NCBI GenBank assembly: GCA_016802295.1
Contig: JAESIW010000137.1
Span: 6,271,707 to 6,335,706, forward strand
Origin: Brachionus rotundiformis
Taxonomy: Eukaryota; Rotifera; Eurotatoria; Ploima; Brachionidae
DNA: 64,000 bases
Reading direction: 5' to 3'
Shown: positions 1-10,006 of the stretch, piece after piece
How the letters are laid out: every line of letters begins with the position of its first letter
How positions within the stretch are numbered: the first letter of the stretch is position 1
Notes under the pieces: model-generated
Told to the model about the DNA's origin: nothing
The model's input: only the letters and a program-made list of their open reading frames with translations
Database searches by the model: none
Translations under genes and position numbers: made by a program

Positions 1-593
1 ATTATTATTAAAAGAATGAATTTTCTTGAGATTTTCACCAAATTTTTATACAAGTAAATTTGCTTCACTCAATTGACATTAATAAATTAAATTAATTAGT
101 CATTAATACTTTTTTTCCAAACAATCTCAGTAGAAAATACGTGAAGAATTATCCAACTCTAAAATTTATTATTTCACATCCTTAATAAATTAAATTATAT
201 AAAATTATGATTGAACTCTGGTATCATATAATAATTAAAGTTTTGATAGTGTTTTTTAAATCGTAAAGCTATTTGAATAATAAATTTATCTAATCAATTA
301 TCTTATGTATGTGATATTCAAAATAAGAGTTTAAATATTTGTAATTTGATCATATTAATTTATATTTTTAGATTTCTTTGGTTGCAAATTTATTGAATTG
401 TTATTAAATTTATTTGATTCAGCTATTTCTTATAAATATGCTCTTAACCATAATTTCAATGGAAAATTGTAAAAATATTCTTTAGATACAAAATTACAAA
501 AAATTATGAATACATTTAGAAGGAATAAATGTTTGTTTAGTGTACTTAATTTGATTTTTTTGCCAATTAAATAAAAATTAAGAAAATAAACAT
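1..593. other. AT-rich spacer, no gene seen
   Basis: No open reading frame, RNA gene or repeat could be supported here. The stretch is almost pure A/T and ends at the downstream element of the first H2A gene. Confidence 0.6.
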
Positions 594-636
594 TTTTGCT
601 TTAATTTTAATGTTTTAAATGGCCTTGATAAAGGCC
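594..636 (-). promoter_or_regulatory. Histone mRNA 3' stem-loop and downstream element of H2A copy 1
   Basis: On the minus strand 621-636 reads GGCCTTTATCAAGGCC, a six-base-pair stem with a four-base loop, the classical animal replication-dependent histone signal bound by SLBP. It is preceded by ACCCCC. The purine-rich AAAGCAAAA at about 594-602 follows and is shared with the other histone genes here, so it is the likely U7-pairing downstream element. Confidence 0.93.
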
Positions 637-673
637 GGGGGTTTAACAGTTTGTACAAATCATCTTGACGAAT

Positions 674-1063
674 TTATTCTGCTTTTGCACTTGGACCGTC
701 TTCGGCTTTCTTTGGCAAAAGAATTGATTGAATATTTGGTAATACACCACCTTGGGCGATTGTAACTCCAGCAAGCAGTTTGTTCAATTCTTCGTCATTT
801 CTGATAGCCAATTGTAAGTGACGTGGTATGATTCTGGTCTTTTTATTGTCTCTGGCAGCGTTGCCGGCCAACTCGAGAATCTCAGCACTTAAGTACTCGA
901 GTACGGCAGCCAAGTAAACTGGAGCACCAGCACCAACTCTTTCGGCATAGTGGCCTTTACGCAAAAGTCTGTGAATACGACCAACTGGAAACTGGAGACC
1001 AGCTCTTGACGATCTTGTCTTTCCTTTAGCTCTGACTTTTCCTCCTTTGCCTCGTCCTGACAT
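674..1063 (-). CDS. Histone H2A (copy 1)
   Basis: The gene encodes a canonical 129-residue core histone H2A, which pairs with H2B in the nucleosome. It begins MSGRGKGGK, has the AGLQFPVGRIHRLLRKG helix region, and carries the usual histone fold and docking domain. The tail ends KKAEDGPSAKAE without the SQ(E/D)-hydrophobic motif, so it is not H2A.X. There are no introns. The ATG at 1063 matches the family start exactly. It is transcribed divergently from H2B at 1421 across a shared 357-bp promoter and ends in a histone stem-loop, so it should be a replication-dependent, S-phase gene with non-polyadenylated mRNA. Protein identical to the copy at 10007-10396. Confidence 0.99.
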   Translation of the reverse strand: MSGRGKGGKVRAKGKTRSSRAGLQFPVGRIHRLLRKGHYAERVGAGAPVYLAAVLEYLSAEILELAGNAARDNKKTRIIPRHLQLAIRNDEELNKLLAGVTIAQGGVLPNIQSILLPKKAEDGPSAKAE

Positions 1064-1420
1064 TTTTGATTAATTGAATTAAATTTATTGTAAAGAATTC
1101 TTAACTTATTTTATTTTATTCAACAAACAAGGATTTTATTTCTTTATTTATCAAATAATATAACATATATTTAATTATTCACAATTTAATTGCGAAAGAA
1201 AATATCAACCAATTATAAACATATTTTTGTATGATTGGATTCAAAAATTATTTCCGCCTCTTTATAAAAATATAAAAAATATATTTTCATTTTAACCTTT
1301 AACTCATGAACTATTTTGTTCATAATATTTACGTTTACAAATTTTAAATTAAATATCATTGACCAATTTGTTTTGGTAGTTTAAAGTTAAAATTTATAAA
1401 GTTAAGTAAAGAGAAAAACA
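1064..1420. promoter_or_regulatory. Divergent H2A/H2B promoter (copy 1)
   Basis: The only sequence between the two start codons. It holds CCAAT boxes in both orientations (CCAAT at 1209-1213, ATTGG at 1234-1238, CCAAT at 1363-1367), a ccgcctc patch near 1254, and TATA-like runs at about 1260-1283 and near 1392. All are conserved in copy 2 (10397-10758). Assignment of each box to H2A or H2B is inference. Confidence 0.75.
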
Positions 1421-1789
1421 ATGCCACCAAAGACACCAAGCAAAGGAGCCAAAAAAGCTGTAAAACCAGTCAAAGGAGCCAAAGGAGAAGGCAAACGAAA
1501 GAAGAAAAGGAAGGAAACATACTCAGTGTACATCTACAAAGTATTGAAACAAGTTCATCCAGACACTGGCATCTCAAGCAAAGCCATGAGCATCATGAAC
1601 TCTTTTGTCAACGACATATTTGAGAGAATAGCCTCTGAAGCTTCCAAGCTGTCCACTCACAATGGTCGTTCGACCATTTCAAGTCGTGAAATTCAAACTT
1701 CAGTTAGACTTCTCTTGCCTGGTGAATTAGCCAAGCATGCAGTCAGCGAAGGTACCAAGGCTGTAACCAAATACACTAGTTCAAAATAA
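1421..1789 (+). CDS. Histone H2B (copy 1)
   Basis: The gene encodes a canonical 122-residue histone H2B. A basic tail (MPPKTPSKGAKKAVKP) is followed by the fold beginning near KRKETYSVYIYKVLKQVHPD and the diagnostic C-terminus LLPGELAKHAVSEGTKAVTKYTSSK, which includes the conserved lysine that is ubiquitinated in other animals. There are no introns and the start matches family length. It is divergent from H2A and followed 34 bp after the stop by its own stem-loop. The DNA of this ORF appears identical to the second copy at 10759-11127, which points to recent homogenisation. Confidence 0.99.
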   Translation: MPPKTPSKGAKKAVKPVKGAKGEGKRKKKRKETYSVYIYKVLKQVHPDTGISSKAMSIMNSFVNDIFERIASEASKLSTHNGRSTISSREIQTSVRLLLPGELAKHAVSEGTKAVTKYTSSK

Positions 1790-1822
1790 ATTATCTCTCA
1801 ATAGATAATGAGTAAAACCCCC

Positions 1823-1864
1823 GGCCTTTTTCAAGGCCAATTAAAACTTAAAAATTAAAGCAAA
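1823..1864 (+). promoter_or_regulatory. Histone stem-loop and downstream element of H2B copy 1
   Basis: GGCCTTTTTCAAGGCC at 1823-1838 forms the histone 3' hairpin and is preceded by ACCCCC. TAAAGCAAA at 1856-1864 is the shared downstream element. Confidence 0.93.
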
Positions 1865-2042
1865 TATTTATACTCAAATTATCATCTAAAACAATCAAAT
1901 TTCTAATAAAGATAAAATTTCAAGCTGGAAGCAGTGAACAACCATTTTATCTATAAATTTTTTAAAAACTGTAGTTCCAAAGTCCACCGTTTGGACAAAG
2001 TATTATAATAATAATTAACAGATCCAATTAAGCTTAAGAAGC

Positions 2043-2473
2043 GAAAGTATGAGCAGAGAAGCTAAGAAATGTGAATTTTGTGTGCATTTTCACAAGCCAG
2101 TTTATGATTCTTGTCCTCCGAAATGCAAGAAGCGTAATAAGTGTTCGAAGAAGAACCATTTTAGTTCAGTGTGCAGAACTCGAGTTGATGATACTGGCGA
2201 AAGGAAATGGAAGTCAAACCTAAGGTAATGTGAACCATTTAACAGAAAGGAAGGATGTGAGGACTATTTTTTCTCAGTATCCCGTACGAATAGTACTAGT
2301 TTGTCTATGTTTACTGTGGAATTTGGAAAGGAAAATATAATGATTGTAATGGTGATATCACAGGTGAGTTTACCACAAGTATAAAAGGGTTTAGAGAGAA
2401 CTGTATTGACTAGAGTGGCCGTGGTAAGTGGTTCAGAAAAGTGTTTATTAGGTTTCAAGACGGCAAAGGAGCT
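2043..2473 (+). pseudogene. Ty3/gypsy remnant, left part (gag zinc knuckle and protease end)
   Basis: An ORF from ATG 2049 gives a cysteine/histidine cluster of retroviral-like nucleocapsid type: CEFC..H, a further pair of cysteines, then NHF..VC near 2150-2185. It ends at a TAA near 2225. Further along, plus-strand reading around 2420-2473 gives VVSGSEKCLLGFKTAKEL, which resembles the sequence just before reverse transcriptase in Ty3/gypsy polyproteins. The rest of the element resumes at 5574, so the two halves are separated by the parvovirus-like insert. Several stops show it is dead. The true left end and any LTR are not visible; the element may begin where histone-repeat similarity ends, about 1909. 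Confidence 0.7.
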
Positions 2474-4084
2474 CAGAAGAATGATGAACAAGCATTATGG
2501 ATGGTACTAAAAGATCCAAAAGTTAGAAAATATATCAAAATGGAAGCTTACGATGTATTAAGTTCTTTTATAAATACTTTAAAAGAAGAAGGCGCACCTG
2601 ATAAATTAATATCATTAATGGTACCTGAAAATTCTCTAAAAACATATGATCAAGAACATGGCACTAATTATGCTGTACCTGTTAAATATCAACATGAATT
2701 AGGAGTTCCAACAGCAGAAATGATGGATGCTGAATTTGATGCTTATTAAGTGTTTGTACAACATACATATGGTAAAAGTTCTAAAGGCGATAAAAGGCCT
2801 ATAAATATTAGTGATGATAGTGGAAATGAAACTGATGCAAGAGGAACTCCAAAAAAAATTAAGCCTAGTGAAAAAGAAAAGCAAAATTTAAGTCAAGTAA
2901 ACGAAGAAGATAATCAAATTGATTCAGACGAACAAGAAGCAACTACAGCAGGACCTATAATGGATGTTGATACTAGAGCAGGCGGAACTTCAAATCCTTC
3001 AGGACACCATGGTATATATGTTGGAAATGCAGGAATAAATAAAATTTGGGAAAAAAACAGATGGGAAAGAGAATTTATTCATAGTGAAAATGAATTTTGT
3101 TTAACAAATTATTGGAGCATGTCAACTTTTAATACTGATTTTTTGGAAGATGATGAACCATATTTAAAAAATTATCAACTTAATAGCACTACAAAAACAG
3201 GTCTTGTTTGTTTTGATACAGCTTATAATAATATTTCAATGAAAAATCCTTATAATGCTGATTCATATTCATCAGTAACAGATATGGTATATGCAGTTCC
3301 ACTTAATTTTTATGTTCGAAATTTTTTGGATTATAAAACATTAAACGCAACTACTGGAAGATTAAGATATTATAATAGAATTGTATTAGAATCAATAACA
3401 GTTGATATTACTATACATACAAAAGCAGGTGGATTTAATACTAATGATTGGTATGTTCAAAAAATTTTACAAAGTGCTCCTGAAAGAGATATAGCTAGAA
3501 AAACTTATAAAGATTTTACATGGAATCCTCGTTATTTTGTATTTAGAGATGCTGAAGGAGATTATTCTTCAAATGGTTTAATAGAACCTAATCCAGAATT
3601 TAGTGCTCCTACTGTTGAAGCTAAACCATCATATAAATTTAGAAGTTTAAAACACAAAGATAAAACAGCTACTGTTGTTACAAATAAATTTTCTTTTACA
3701 AGAAAAGTTGCTTCAGGAGGACCATATTTTTTAACAGCATCCAAATTATGGTCTTTAAGAAATACTTCAATGTCAAGTCTAATAAACGAAATAGAAGGTC
3801 AATCAGCTGATGCTACAGGAAATTTGCAAAAATGGCCTGAATATTTCAACATAATGATTGCACCAATTATGTCGGACATGATAATGTTTGCAACAGATCA
3901 AGGTGTTGCTATAACACAAAATTTTCATTCAGAATTTCATGTTAAATGCACAGCAAAATGGTCAGCAAGAGATAATTCTACAGTTCAAACAACAGTGGGA
4001 AATATGAAAATAAAAGATGATCCTTTTTTTATGATGAATGAAGATTTAAAACAAGAAATAACTCATCAAATTAATGCCCACTGA
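2474..4084 (+). pseudogene. Parvovirus-like capsid protein, one nonsense codon
   Basis: One reading frame runs from the left border to the stop at 4082-4084, interrupted only by a TAA at 2747-2749. The 444 codons after that stop are fully open. The product has an acidic/basic low-complexity stretch (about 2790-2960, including KKIK), a glycine-containing segment, then a long beta-rich region with features of densovirus-type structural proteins: a WEREF..SENEF segment and repeated aromatic strands. The family assignment rests on the neighbouring helicase and convergent layout more than on any single motif. No phospholipase A2 motif was seen. Reading begins inside the gypsy border, so the natural start is not preserved or not recognisable. 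It could also be a more distant single-stranded DNA virus capsid. Confidence 0.7.
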
Positions 4085-4312
4085 ACAGCATAGTGGGTAA
4101 GGCTAGATATTCCAAAAACCGAAAACAATAAGAACAGTAACAAGATCGCTTCCATTTAGTAATTTTTCTACTTAATTCCTAATTGTAAATAGAACACTGG
4201 TTATTGCTTTCCTTTGAATAAGAGAGCGATAACCTTTTTTCAATTTAGATTGGGAGTTAAATAAATAAAAAAATATATATAATTTTAAAACTTTATTTAA
4301 TTAATAAAAAAT
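4085..4312. other. Convergent gap between capsid and NS genes
   Basis: A 228-bp AT-rich region between the two stop codons. It contains ATAAATAAA-type runs that could serve as polyadenylation signals for transcripts from either side. No other feature seen. Confidence 0.5.
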
Positions 4313-5573
4313 TTAATTAAAAACAAGATTGTTTTCATTTGATAATTCACTGTCTCTTCTTCTTCTTTTGATGACCAACTCAGGTCTATCAAATTCTTCA
4401 GGGAAGAGCTCTGTTAAGGATGTTTCCATATTGAACGACGGTATGTCATATTCATATTCTTCCGGATTCTGTACCGGGTTTATCTCCTCAATCTCGGGAT
4501 CACTATCATATTGATCTATGTTTTCCATTATTTTTGTTAATTCTAGTTGATTTTGTTCTCGTTCCTCAAGATAATCAAGGAATCTTAAAAATATAAGTTA
4601 ATAAAATTTTAACAAATAAAAACTTACCTTGGCCAGTTGGTGTCATTTATAATTTTAGCGGCTATTGTCCGATAATCTTTCTTCCACGGCTCCGAAGTTT
4701 TGTGGAAGAGATTGGCGTATTCTAACGAATCCATATTTAAACATAAAAATCGTCTAGAAAATTCCGTTTTTGCTGATATTGCTCGTTGTAACACTGAAAA
4801 ATCAATATATTCGTCCGGGTTAAAAGATATTAAAAACCTTTCTATTGAAAGGTCAATATCTTCTATGGACGATTTATTTTTTGCAAGTCTGACGTTAAGG
4901 CCAGACCCAGATAGCTGCTCCTTAATGAAACACAGGGTATCATTAAGGGTGATTTTCTTGAGCAAGTTGACGAACTTGCATTCTTCTATTACAATTGATT
5001 TGATTTGTGCACGCGCGGCACTGTCGTATTTGAGGGTATCCTCTTTTACGAACTGCGTACCGGGCCATATATGGTATGACCCGAACGAGTCCGCGAGGAT
5101 TTCGCATGTGGTCGACTTGTATGTCGACGCCTTCCCTGCCAAAAAGAGTGCAGTCCCAGTTTCGATGCTATGGGACTGCATCTTGTTTCGTAGTTCCCTT
5201 AGATACTTTAAATATGTGGCGAAGGGTAATAATTTTTTGAAGTCTGTCTTAGGTATTGGCAGGACTCAGTCCTCTTCTTGCCTTTGTCGCTCCAGACTCA
5301 TGAATCCCTCGTAATCCCTTTTTGAAAGACGGAGATTCACACAATCCCGCTTCCATGAATTCTGACCAGGGTTTCCTGCCTAAATTCAGCCATTTCTTCT
5401 GGCGAATGTTTAGGCTTATTTTTCATGTTTTTTACTCTACTTACTAAAGTAGATATCTTATTAACCGTATACTCTAAACGGTCATCATCAACGATAACCG
5501 TCTTTCTTTTTAAATAATTGATACAATTATTAAAATGATTTTGATCCTTGATCTCCGTAAAGTGCATTCCCAT
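4313..5573 (-). pseudogene. Parvovirus-like NS1 superfamily 3 helicase, truncated and frame-broken
   Basis: Minus-strand coding that resembles the C-terminal helicase half of parvovirus NS1. Segment 5181-4629 has a Walker A-like GKASTYKST (the usual second glycine is tyrosine), a Walker B-like IVIEECKF, and a FLISFNPDE segment at the place of motif C. An in-frame TGA lies at 5268-5266, and a frame change near 5340-5360 separates an N-terminal piece (5573-5337). A consensus intron, donor GTAAGT at 4627 and acceptor AG at 4584 (44 bp), links the helicase to an acidic C-terminal tail that ends at 4313. The HUH replication-initiator domain that normally precedes the helicase is missing at the right border. 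Confidence 0.75.
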
Positions 5574-6540
5574 GAGCTTTCGACTATTATTTTAAATTCG
5601 ACTGTTCTCAGCAGGAGGTTAACTCGAAATATTTCGAGATTAAACTCGACATTGATAAGCTTTTACCAGCTATGTTAGTGCCAAAATCAGAAGGACGTTT
5701 GAGATTGGTTTTGATGCAAGTCCAGCAAACAAGGCCTCAAGCGTACACGATACATTTTACTGACCATTGAAGACTTAGCTACTGATGTTAATGGAGCAAA
5801 ATACTTTTCTAAAGTAGATCTGAAGGACGATTTACATCAGTGAACACGAATAAGATTCAAGAGAACTGACCACTTTCAGAATACATTTTGGAATTTTTAG
5901 ATATAAGAGACTTTTAATGGGTATAAATGCTGCACCAGAACTTTTTCATAGAGCAATTGAGACACAGATTTTTCATGGATTGGATGGTATAAGGAATGTC
6001 ATGGATGACATTTTGGTTTTTGGAGAAACGAAGGAACAAAATGATGAAAGAGTGAATAAGTTATTCAATAGATTGGATAAGAAAGGTCTCACTGTCAATG
6101 AGCAAAAGCGTGAAATAGGCAAAGCCGAGGTTGAATTTTATGGCTTAAAGTTCTCGAGTGACGGCATTAGTTTGACAGTGGATAAAACAAAAGCTTTGAG
6201 CGACGCGGCTCCTCTGACATGGTCGATGCTTTAAGAAAGTTGACAAGGATTAAGTCTCAATGGAACTGGGGAGAAAAGGAGAATAATGATTTAAATGAGC
6301 TTATGAAGGCTGCTACGGAGCAGATCTTGGGTTATTATAAAACCAAGTGGGATACAGAACTTATTGTGGATGCCAGTCTAACGGGTCTAGGGGCTATTTT
6401 GATACCGTGAAATCCAAGAAACAGTGAGAATATTCGAATAATTGCGTACGCAAGTCGTTCACTGACCGATGTAGAGCGTAGACACACAAATAACCATAAA
6501 AAAGAGGCAGAAAACCAAAAGCATCTATTGCGGCTAACAC
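5574..6540 (+). pseudogene. Ty3/gypsy reverse transcriptase/RNase H remnant
   Basis: Plus-strand translation in several frames follows the gypsy polymerase order: an EIKLDID-type linker near 5635, LVPKSEGRLRLV near 5670, GAKYFSKVDLK near 5800, then MGINAAPELFHRAIETQ (5917) and an altered catalytic box MDDILVFG where YVDDILV or ADDILVFG is usual. The frame continues to 6234. The RNase H part starts near 6220 with WDTELIVDASLTGLGAIL and reaches AYASRSLTDVERR near 6450-6490. Multiple stops and frame changes make it inactive. It is the right half of the element whose left half lies at 2043-2473. Confidence 0.85.
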
Positions 6541-6689
6541 TGAATATGGATCAAGAAAAAGCTATAATTTAAGATCAAAAGTAAAAAATTAACTGATCGC
6601 TTTATAATTTGATTTTATTAACTGATTGATATATTTTTATTATAAATTTTTGTTTTACAAAATTTATTATATTACTAATTGGTCCAGGT

Positions 6690-7461
6690 TTTTTTTTGTT
6701 TGCTTTCTTTAATTGATTGTCGAGGTGATTGACACATATTAAACCATCTGGACGCTTGTACCTTTTTCCCCTTATTGAGTGCATCATGTTGATCCTACGA
6801 TCAGTCCTACTATTGATCTCTTGGATGTGGTCGTAGAAAGTAAGGTTCTTTCCAGTTAAGACACATAAGTATTTGCTTTTTTCCCATGTAGTTTGATGTC
6901 GAGCTTACGATTGCCTTGTCTGTTGAGACGTGTGAATAGTGTGCATAATGTCTTCTCTGTGTTGAGTTTCATTCTCCAGATAGATGACCATGTTTCGACT
7001 TGTTGTAGTTTACTTTCGAGTCCTTCGATTTTTTGACTTGTTGCCCAAATCGAGAGATCATCAGCAAACAGAAGTTTTTCGGCTGTTGTGATCTTCTCGG
7101 AGATATCATCAACGAATATGATAAAAAGAACTGGTCCTTACACTCTTCCTTGTGCGATGTCACACAGGATTTTATGAATTGCAGACTTTGATAACTGAAC
7201 TCGGACTTGGAATGTTCTGTCGTTAAAATAGTTGCGTATCCATGCTTCTTCTTTGCCATTTTGAAGAGAAGTCCCTCCCCGTTTGGAAGGATCTTTGGCC
7301 CACAAAAAGTTATCAATACGTAGGTAGAGACTGGTACTTGAATTGTGTAACCTTTTGAAGTGTCGTGATACAAGATCAACAACAACATGGAGCTTACACA
7401 TTAAACAACAAATAACTGGTAATCCTATGGAAGCTGTTTGTAGTTTTATAAGTTTGCGCAC
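6690..7461 (-). pseudogene. Non-LTR (LINE) reverse transcriptase fragment
   Basis: Minus-strand reading gives WIRNYFNDRTFQVRV (about 7255-7200), a GQ/QGRV-GPVLFIIFVDDI segment near 7140-7110, the catalytic FADDL (about 7060-7045), then WRMKLNTEKT near 6980 and RRINMMHSIRGKRYK near 6780. This is the palm and thumb of a jockey/I-type LINE polymerase. Frame changes occur between the blocks. With the ORF1 remnant just upstream on the same strand it forms one 5'-incomplete, degraded element. Confidence 0.82.
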
Positions 7462-7699
7462 GACACTATATTTAATTTATATATAAACTAACTACCAACT
7501 AATGAAAAAAACAACATTAGTTTCTCTGAAGCATAGTGTCATTGTTGATGTTGCAGAAGGCTGTGTTGGTTATGTGTTGTGTGGCAGTCTTGAGTTTTGT
7601 TATTGTTGGATGGGAGACAACTTCTCTGTGTGTGTTATCTTAGTGGTTAGCTCAGTTGTAAGCTTTAATAGGAGCTCTACTACTGGTTTGAGCTTAGCT

Positions 7700-8170
7700 T
7701 CGATTGTGTTATTGATGATTGCTTGGATTTCTGGTTGTCACTGTGAAGGCAAGCCTGAGGGAGTCTTGTAAGAGACTATAGAGCTCCAGCTTCTGTTTGA
7801 ATTTAGTTGATTGTTTATCTGAGGTTGTTTTTGAGGAGATTGGTTGTATTGTTGGTATGAGTGTAGGGCGTTTGCGGGCACATGCAGAATATGGTCCTTT
7901 GTAATTTTCACATTTGAGTGCTGCCGAGCAATCTCTATGATTGTGATTATCTCCGCATCTGAGAAACACTGTCATATTTTGACATCTGGATGATGTTTGC
8001 GCGATTTTTTGACAATTAAAGCATTTGAGAATCTTTTGGTCTTGCGTAACTTTAAATCGGATGAGTACCAGCTTTAGTTGGTTGCGTAGAAGAGAGTTAA
8101 TTGCTTTAATTGTTGTGGGTTTCCGCTTCAGAGCTATCAATATGGGGGGAAAAGCATCGACAGGCCAAAG
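7700..8170 (-). pseudogene. LINE ORF1 (gag-like, zinc knuckle) remnant
   Basis: The minus-strand ORF of 143 codons (8140-7709) carries a CFNC..C cluster, then CGDNHNHRDC and a third cysteine pair. This is the knuckle pattern of jockey/I-clade ORF1 proteins that bind element RNA. It sits directly upstream, in the sense of transcription, of the RT fragment at 6690-7461. The opposing plus-strand ORF at 7502-7771 is its shadow. Confidence 0.75.
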
Positions 8171-8561
8171 TCGGCACAGTGAAGGGTGAGTTTCCTTGTA
8201 ATCCGATTATGAGGAGACACGCATCACAATTTATTTTAGCAAACTTTAAGATAAATATTTTTGCATCTTATCAGTTCTTTCTGGAGTTGGAAAGGATTCT
8301 GGTAAGAGTTTATTACATTTGGATTAAGGTTTAGCTTGTTTGCTGTTACCTTACTAAGTTAGAAAAGTGACCGTTGAGTGCCAATTTATTATTTTTCTTT
8401 AAAGATAATAAATTTTAGGATTTAAAAATTTTTAGTTGATTTAAGTGTTTTGGGTTGAGTTTTTATCGCTATTAATTTATCATTTAGTTAGTTAATTTAA
8501 TATAATTAGTTAATTTAATTATTTGTCGTGTTTAATGCTTTATTTTTTAAAGAATTAGTTT
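8171..8561. other. Spacer between LINE remnant and H4
   Basis: Mostly AT-rich. The part near 8140-8230 is less AT-rich and may be more of the decayed LINE ORF1, but no motif can be assigned. Confidence 0.4.
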
Positions 8562-8577
8562 GGCCCTGAGAAGGGCC
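8536..8577 (-). promoter_or_regulatory. Histone stem-loop and downstream element of H4
   Basis: On the minus strand 8562-8577 reads GGCCCTTCTCAGGGCC, a perfect histone hairpin. ATAAAGCATT follows at about 8534-8543, matching the AAAGCA element of the H2A and H2B genes. Confidence 0.93.
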
Positions 8578-8609
8578 GGGGGTTTTAAAACTGAGATGAG
8601 TTAGATGCT

Positions 8610-8921
8610 CTAACCACCAAATCCATAAAGAGTTCTACCTTGTCTCTTCAAGGCATAAACCACGTCCATTGCAGTGACTGTTTTGCGCTTGGCATGTTCT
8701 GTATAGGTGACTGCATCTCGGATCACATTTTCCAAGAAAACCTTGAGTACACCACGTGTTTCCTCGTAAACTAGGCCAGACAAACGCTTAACACCTCCTC
8801 TTCTAGCTAATCTTCTGATTGCAGGCTTGGTAATTCCTTGGATGTTGTCTCTCAAGACTTTTCTGTGTCTTTTGGCACCTCCTTTTCCAAGACCTTTTCC
8901 TCCTTTACCACGACCAGACAT
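8610..8921 (-). CDS. Histone H4
   Basis: The gene encodes the canonical 103-codon histone H4, beginning [19 protein letters not shown] and ending in [12 protein letters not shown]. It partners H3 in the nucleosome core. There are no introns and the start is the invariant one. It has its own 3' stem-loop and no divergent H3 partner within the window, unlike the H2A/H2B pairs. The promoter should lie in the AT-rich DNA above 8922; no clear box is visible there. Confidence 0.99.
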
Positions 8922-9915
8922 TTTTTGATTGCTTGTTTATTTAACTAACTAATTTAATAAAATGATACACTACCATTATGTTCTATATTATTTATAATAA
9001 CTTTATACTGATCATAAATAAAATCTAATTATTTGACCTTTACTTTGCTCAAAATCCAATCATATCATAATTAATATTGTGCATAATTTTTATATTTGTC
9101 CATCTTTATTTTCGTTATAACTTTAAATAATCAAAAATAAAGGACTTTTAATTAAGGTTGTTTGAAAAGGTTAAATTGAACTGGAGTTTTCATGGCACAT
9201 TGGTAATTAGTCCTAAACTACCATTAAAAACATTAATGGAAAAATGATTTTAGACTTCATTAATTCAACTTACTTAAGAGAAATAGATTAAAATTTTGAT
9301 TAACTATTTGATAAAAATGGAAAGACAACGATTTAAGTGTTATCACTTTTTATTTAAATAGTTGAAAATCAATCAAAAACTTATCTTGATAAATAAATTT
9401 TCTTATAACTTTAAAATTTAAATTAATAAATTATATTTCATAAATTTTATCTAATTTAACAATCAAGAAATTTAATTCGTTTCTAACAAATTTACATTCA
9501 ATATATGATAAAATGATGAATTATTAACTAGACAAAAAAAACATTTTAAGTATTTAACTGACTTCAGGTAAAATTAGAAATTCATGCTTCGACTAATAAT
9601 ATTAGTCTTACATAGAAGAGATAATGAGTTATAAGTTTCACTAGATAGCAATTAAGAGGGTTAGGTTACAAATTTTGAAAGTGAATCGATTAAATTAAGA
9701 TTTATTCAAAATTTAAATTTTAATTTAATTTAATTACATCAAATTAGATTTCCTGATGAATATTTATTTATTCAATTGATATACTTTTGAATATTGCTTC
9801 AATTACATTCAATAAAAAGTTTAATTGATAGACAAATTCAATAATTAAAGTATTTTAATGGAGTGTATTTAAAGTACAATCTATATATAAAAATAAATCA
9901 ATAGAAAAATAATGA
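8922..9915. other. AT-rich spacer between H4 and H2A copy 2
   Basis: No ORF or repeat recognised. Presumably includes the H4 promoter and non-transcribed spacer of the histone array. Confidence 0.5.
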
Positions 9916-9920
9916 AAGTA

Positions 9921-9969
9921 AACATTTTTGCTTTAAATTTTTATGTTTTAAATGGCCTTGATAAAGGCC
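9921..9969 (-). promoter_or_regulatory. Histone stem-loop and downstream element of H2A copy 2
   Basis: Hairpin GGCCTTTATCAAGGCC on the minus strand at 9954-9969, followed by TTTAAAGCAAAAATG, as in copy 1. Confidence 0.93.
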
Positions 9970-10006
9970 GGGGGTTTAACAATTTGTACAAATCATCTTG
10001 ACGAAT

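Larger units (their letters stand above)
588..1909. repeat. Histone H2A/H2B duplication, copy 1
   Basis: This block of about 1.3 kb recurs almost base for base at about 9920-11247 in the same orientation. It contains the divergent H2A/H2B pair, the shared promoter and both 3' processing signals. The proteins are identical and the H2A genes differ at only a few silent positions. Similarity stops abruptly just after the sequence aaatttctaataaa near 1909. Inference: two units of a tandem histone array kept alike by gene conversion or unequal exchange. Confidence 0.93.
2474..5573. mobile_element. Endogenous parvovirus-like element (ambisense, convergent genes)
   Basis: A 3.1-kb block that is not retroelement-like. 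It has a capsid-type ORF on the plus strand (to 4084) and an NS1-type superfamily 3 helicase on the minus strand (5573 to 4313), converging on a 230-bp gap. This layout is that of ambisense densoviruses and bidnaviruses. The block lies between the protease-end and RT parts of a gypsy element, and GAGCT occurs at both borders (2469-2473 and 5574-5578), a candidate 5-bp target duplication. No terminal hairpins are seen, and the N-terminal replication-initiator domain of NS is absent, so only part of the viral genome was captured. Nonsense and frame lesions mark it as a fossil. Confidence 0.78.

Noticed and set aside
7502..7771. 89-codon plus-strand ORF
   Set aside because: It lies opposite the LINE ORF1 zinc-knuckle frame, which has clear motifs; the plus frame has none.
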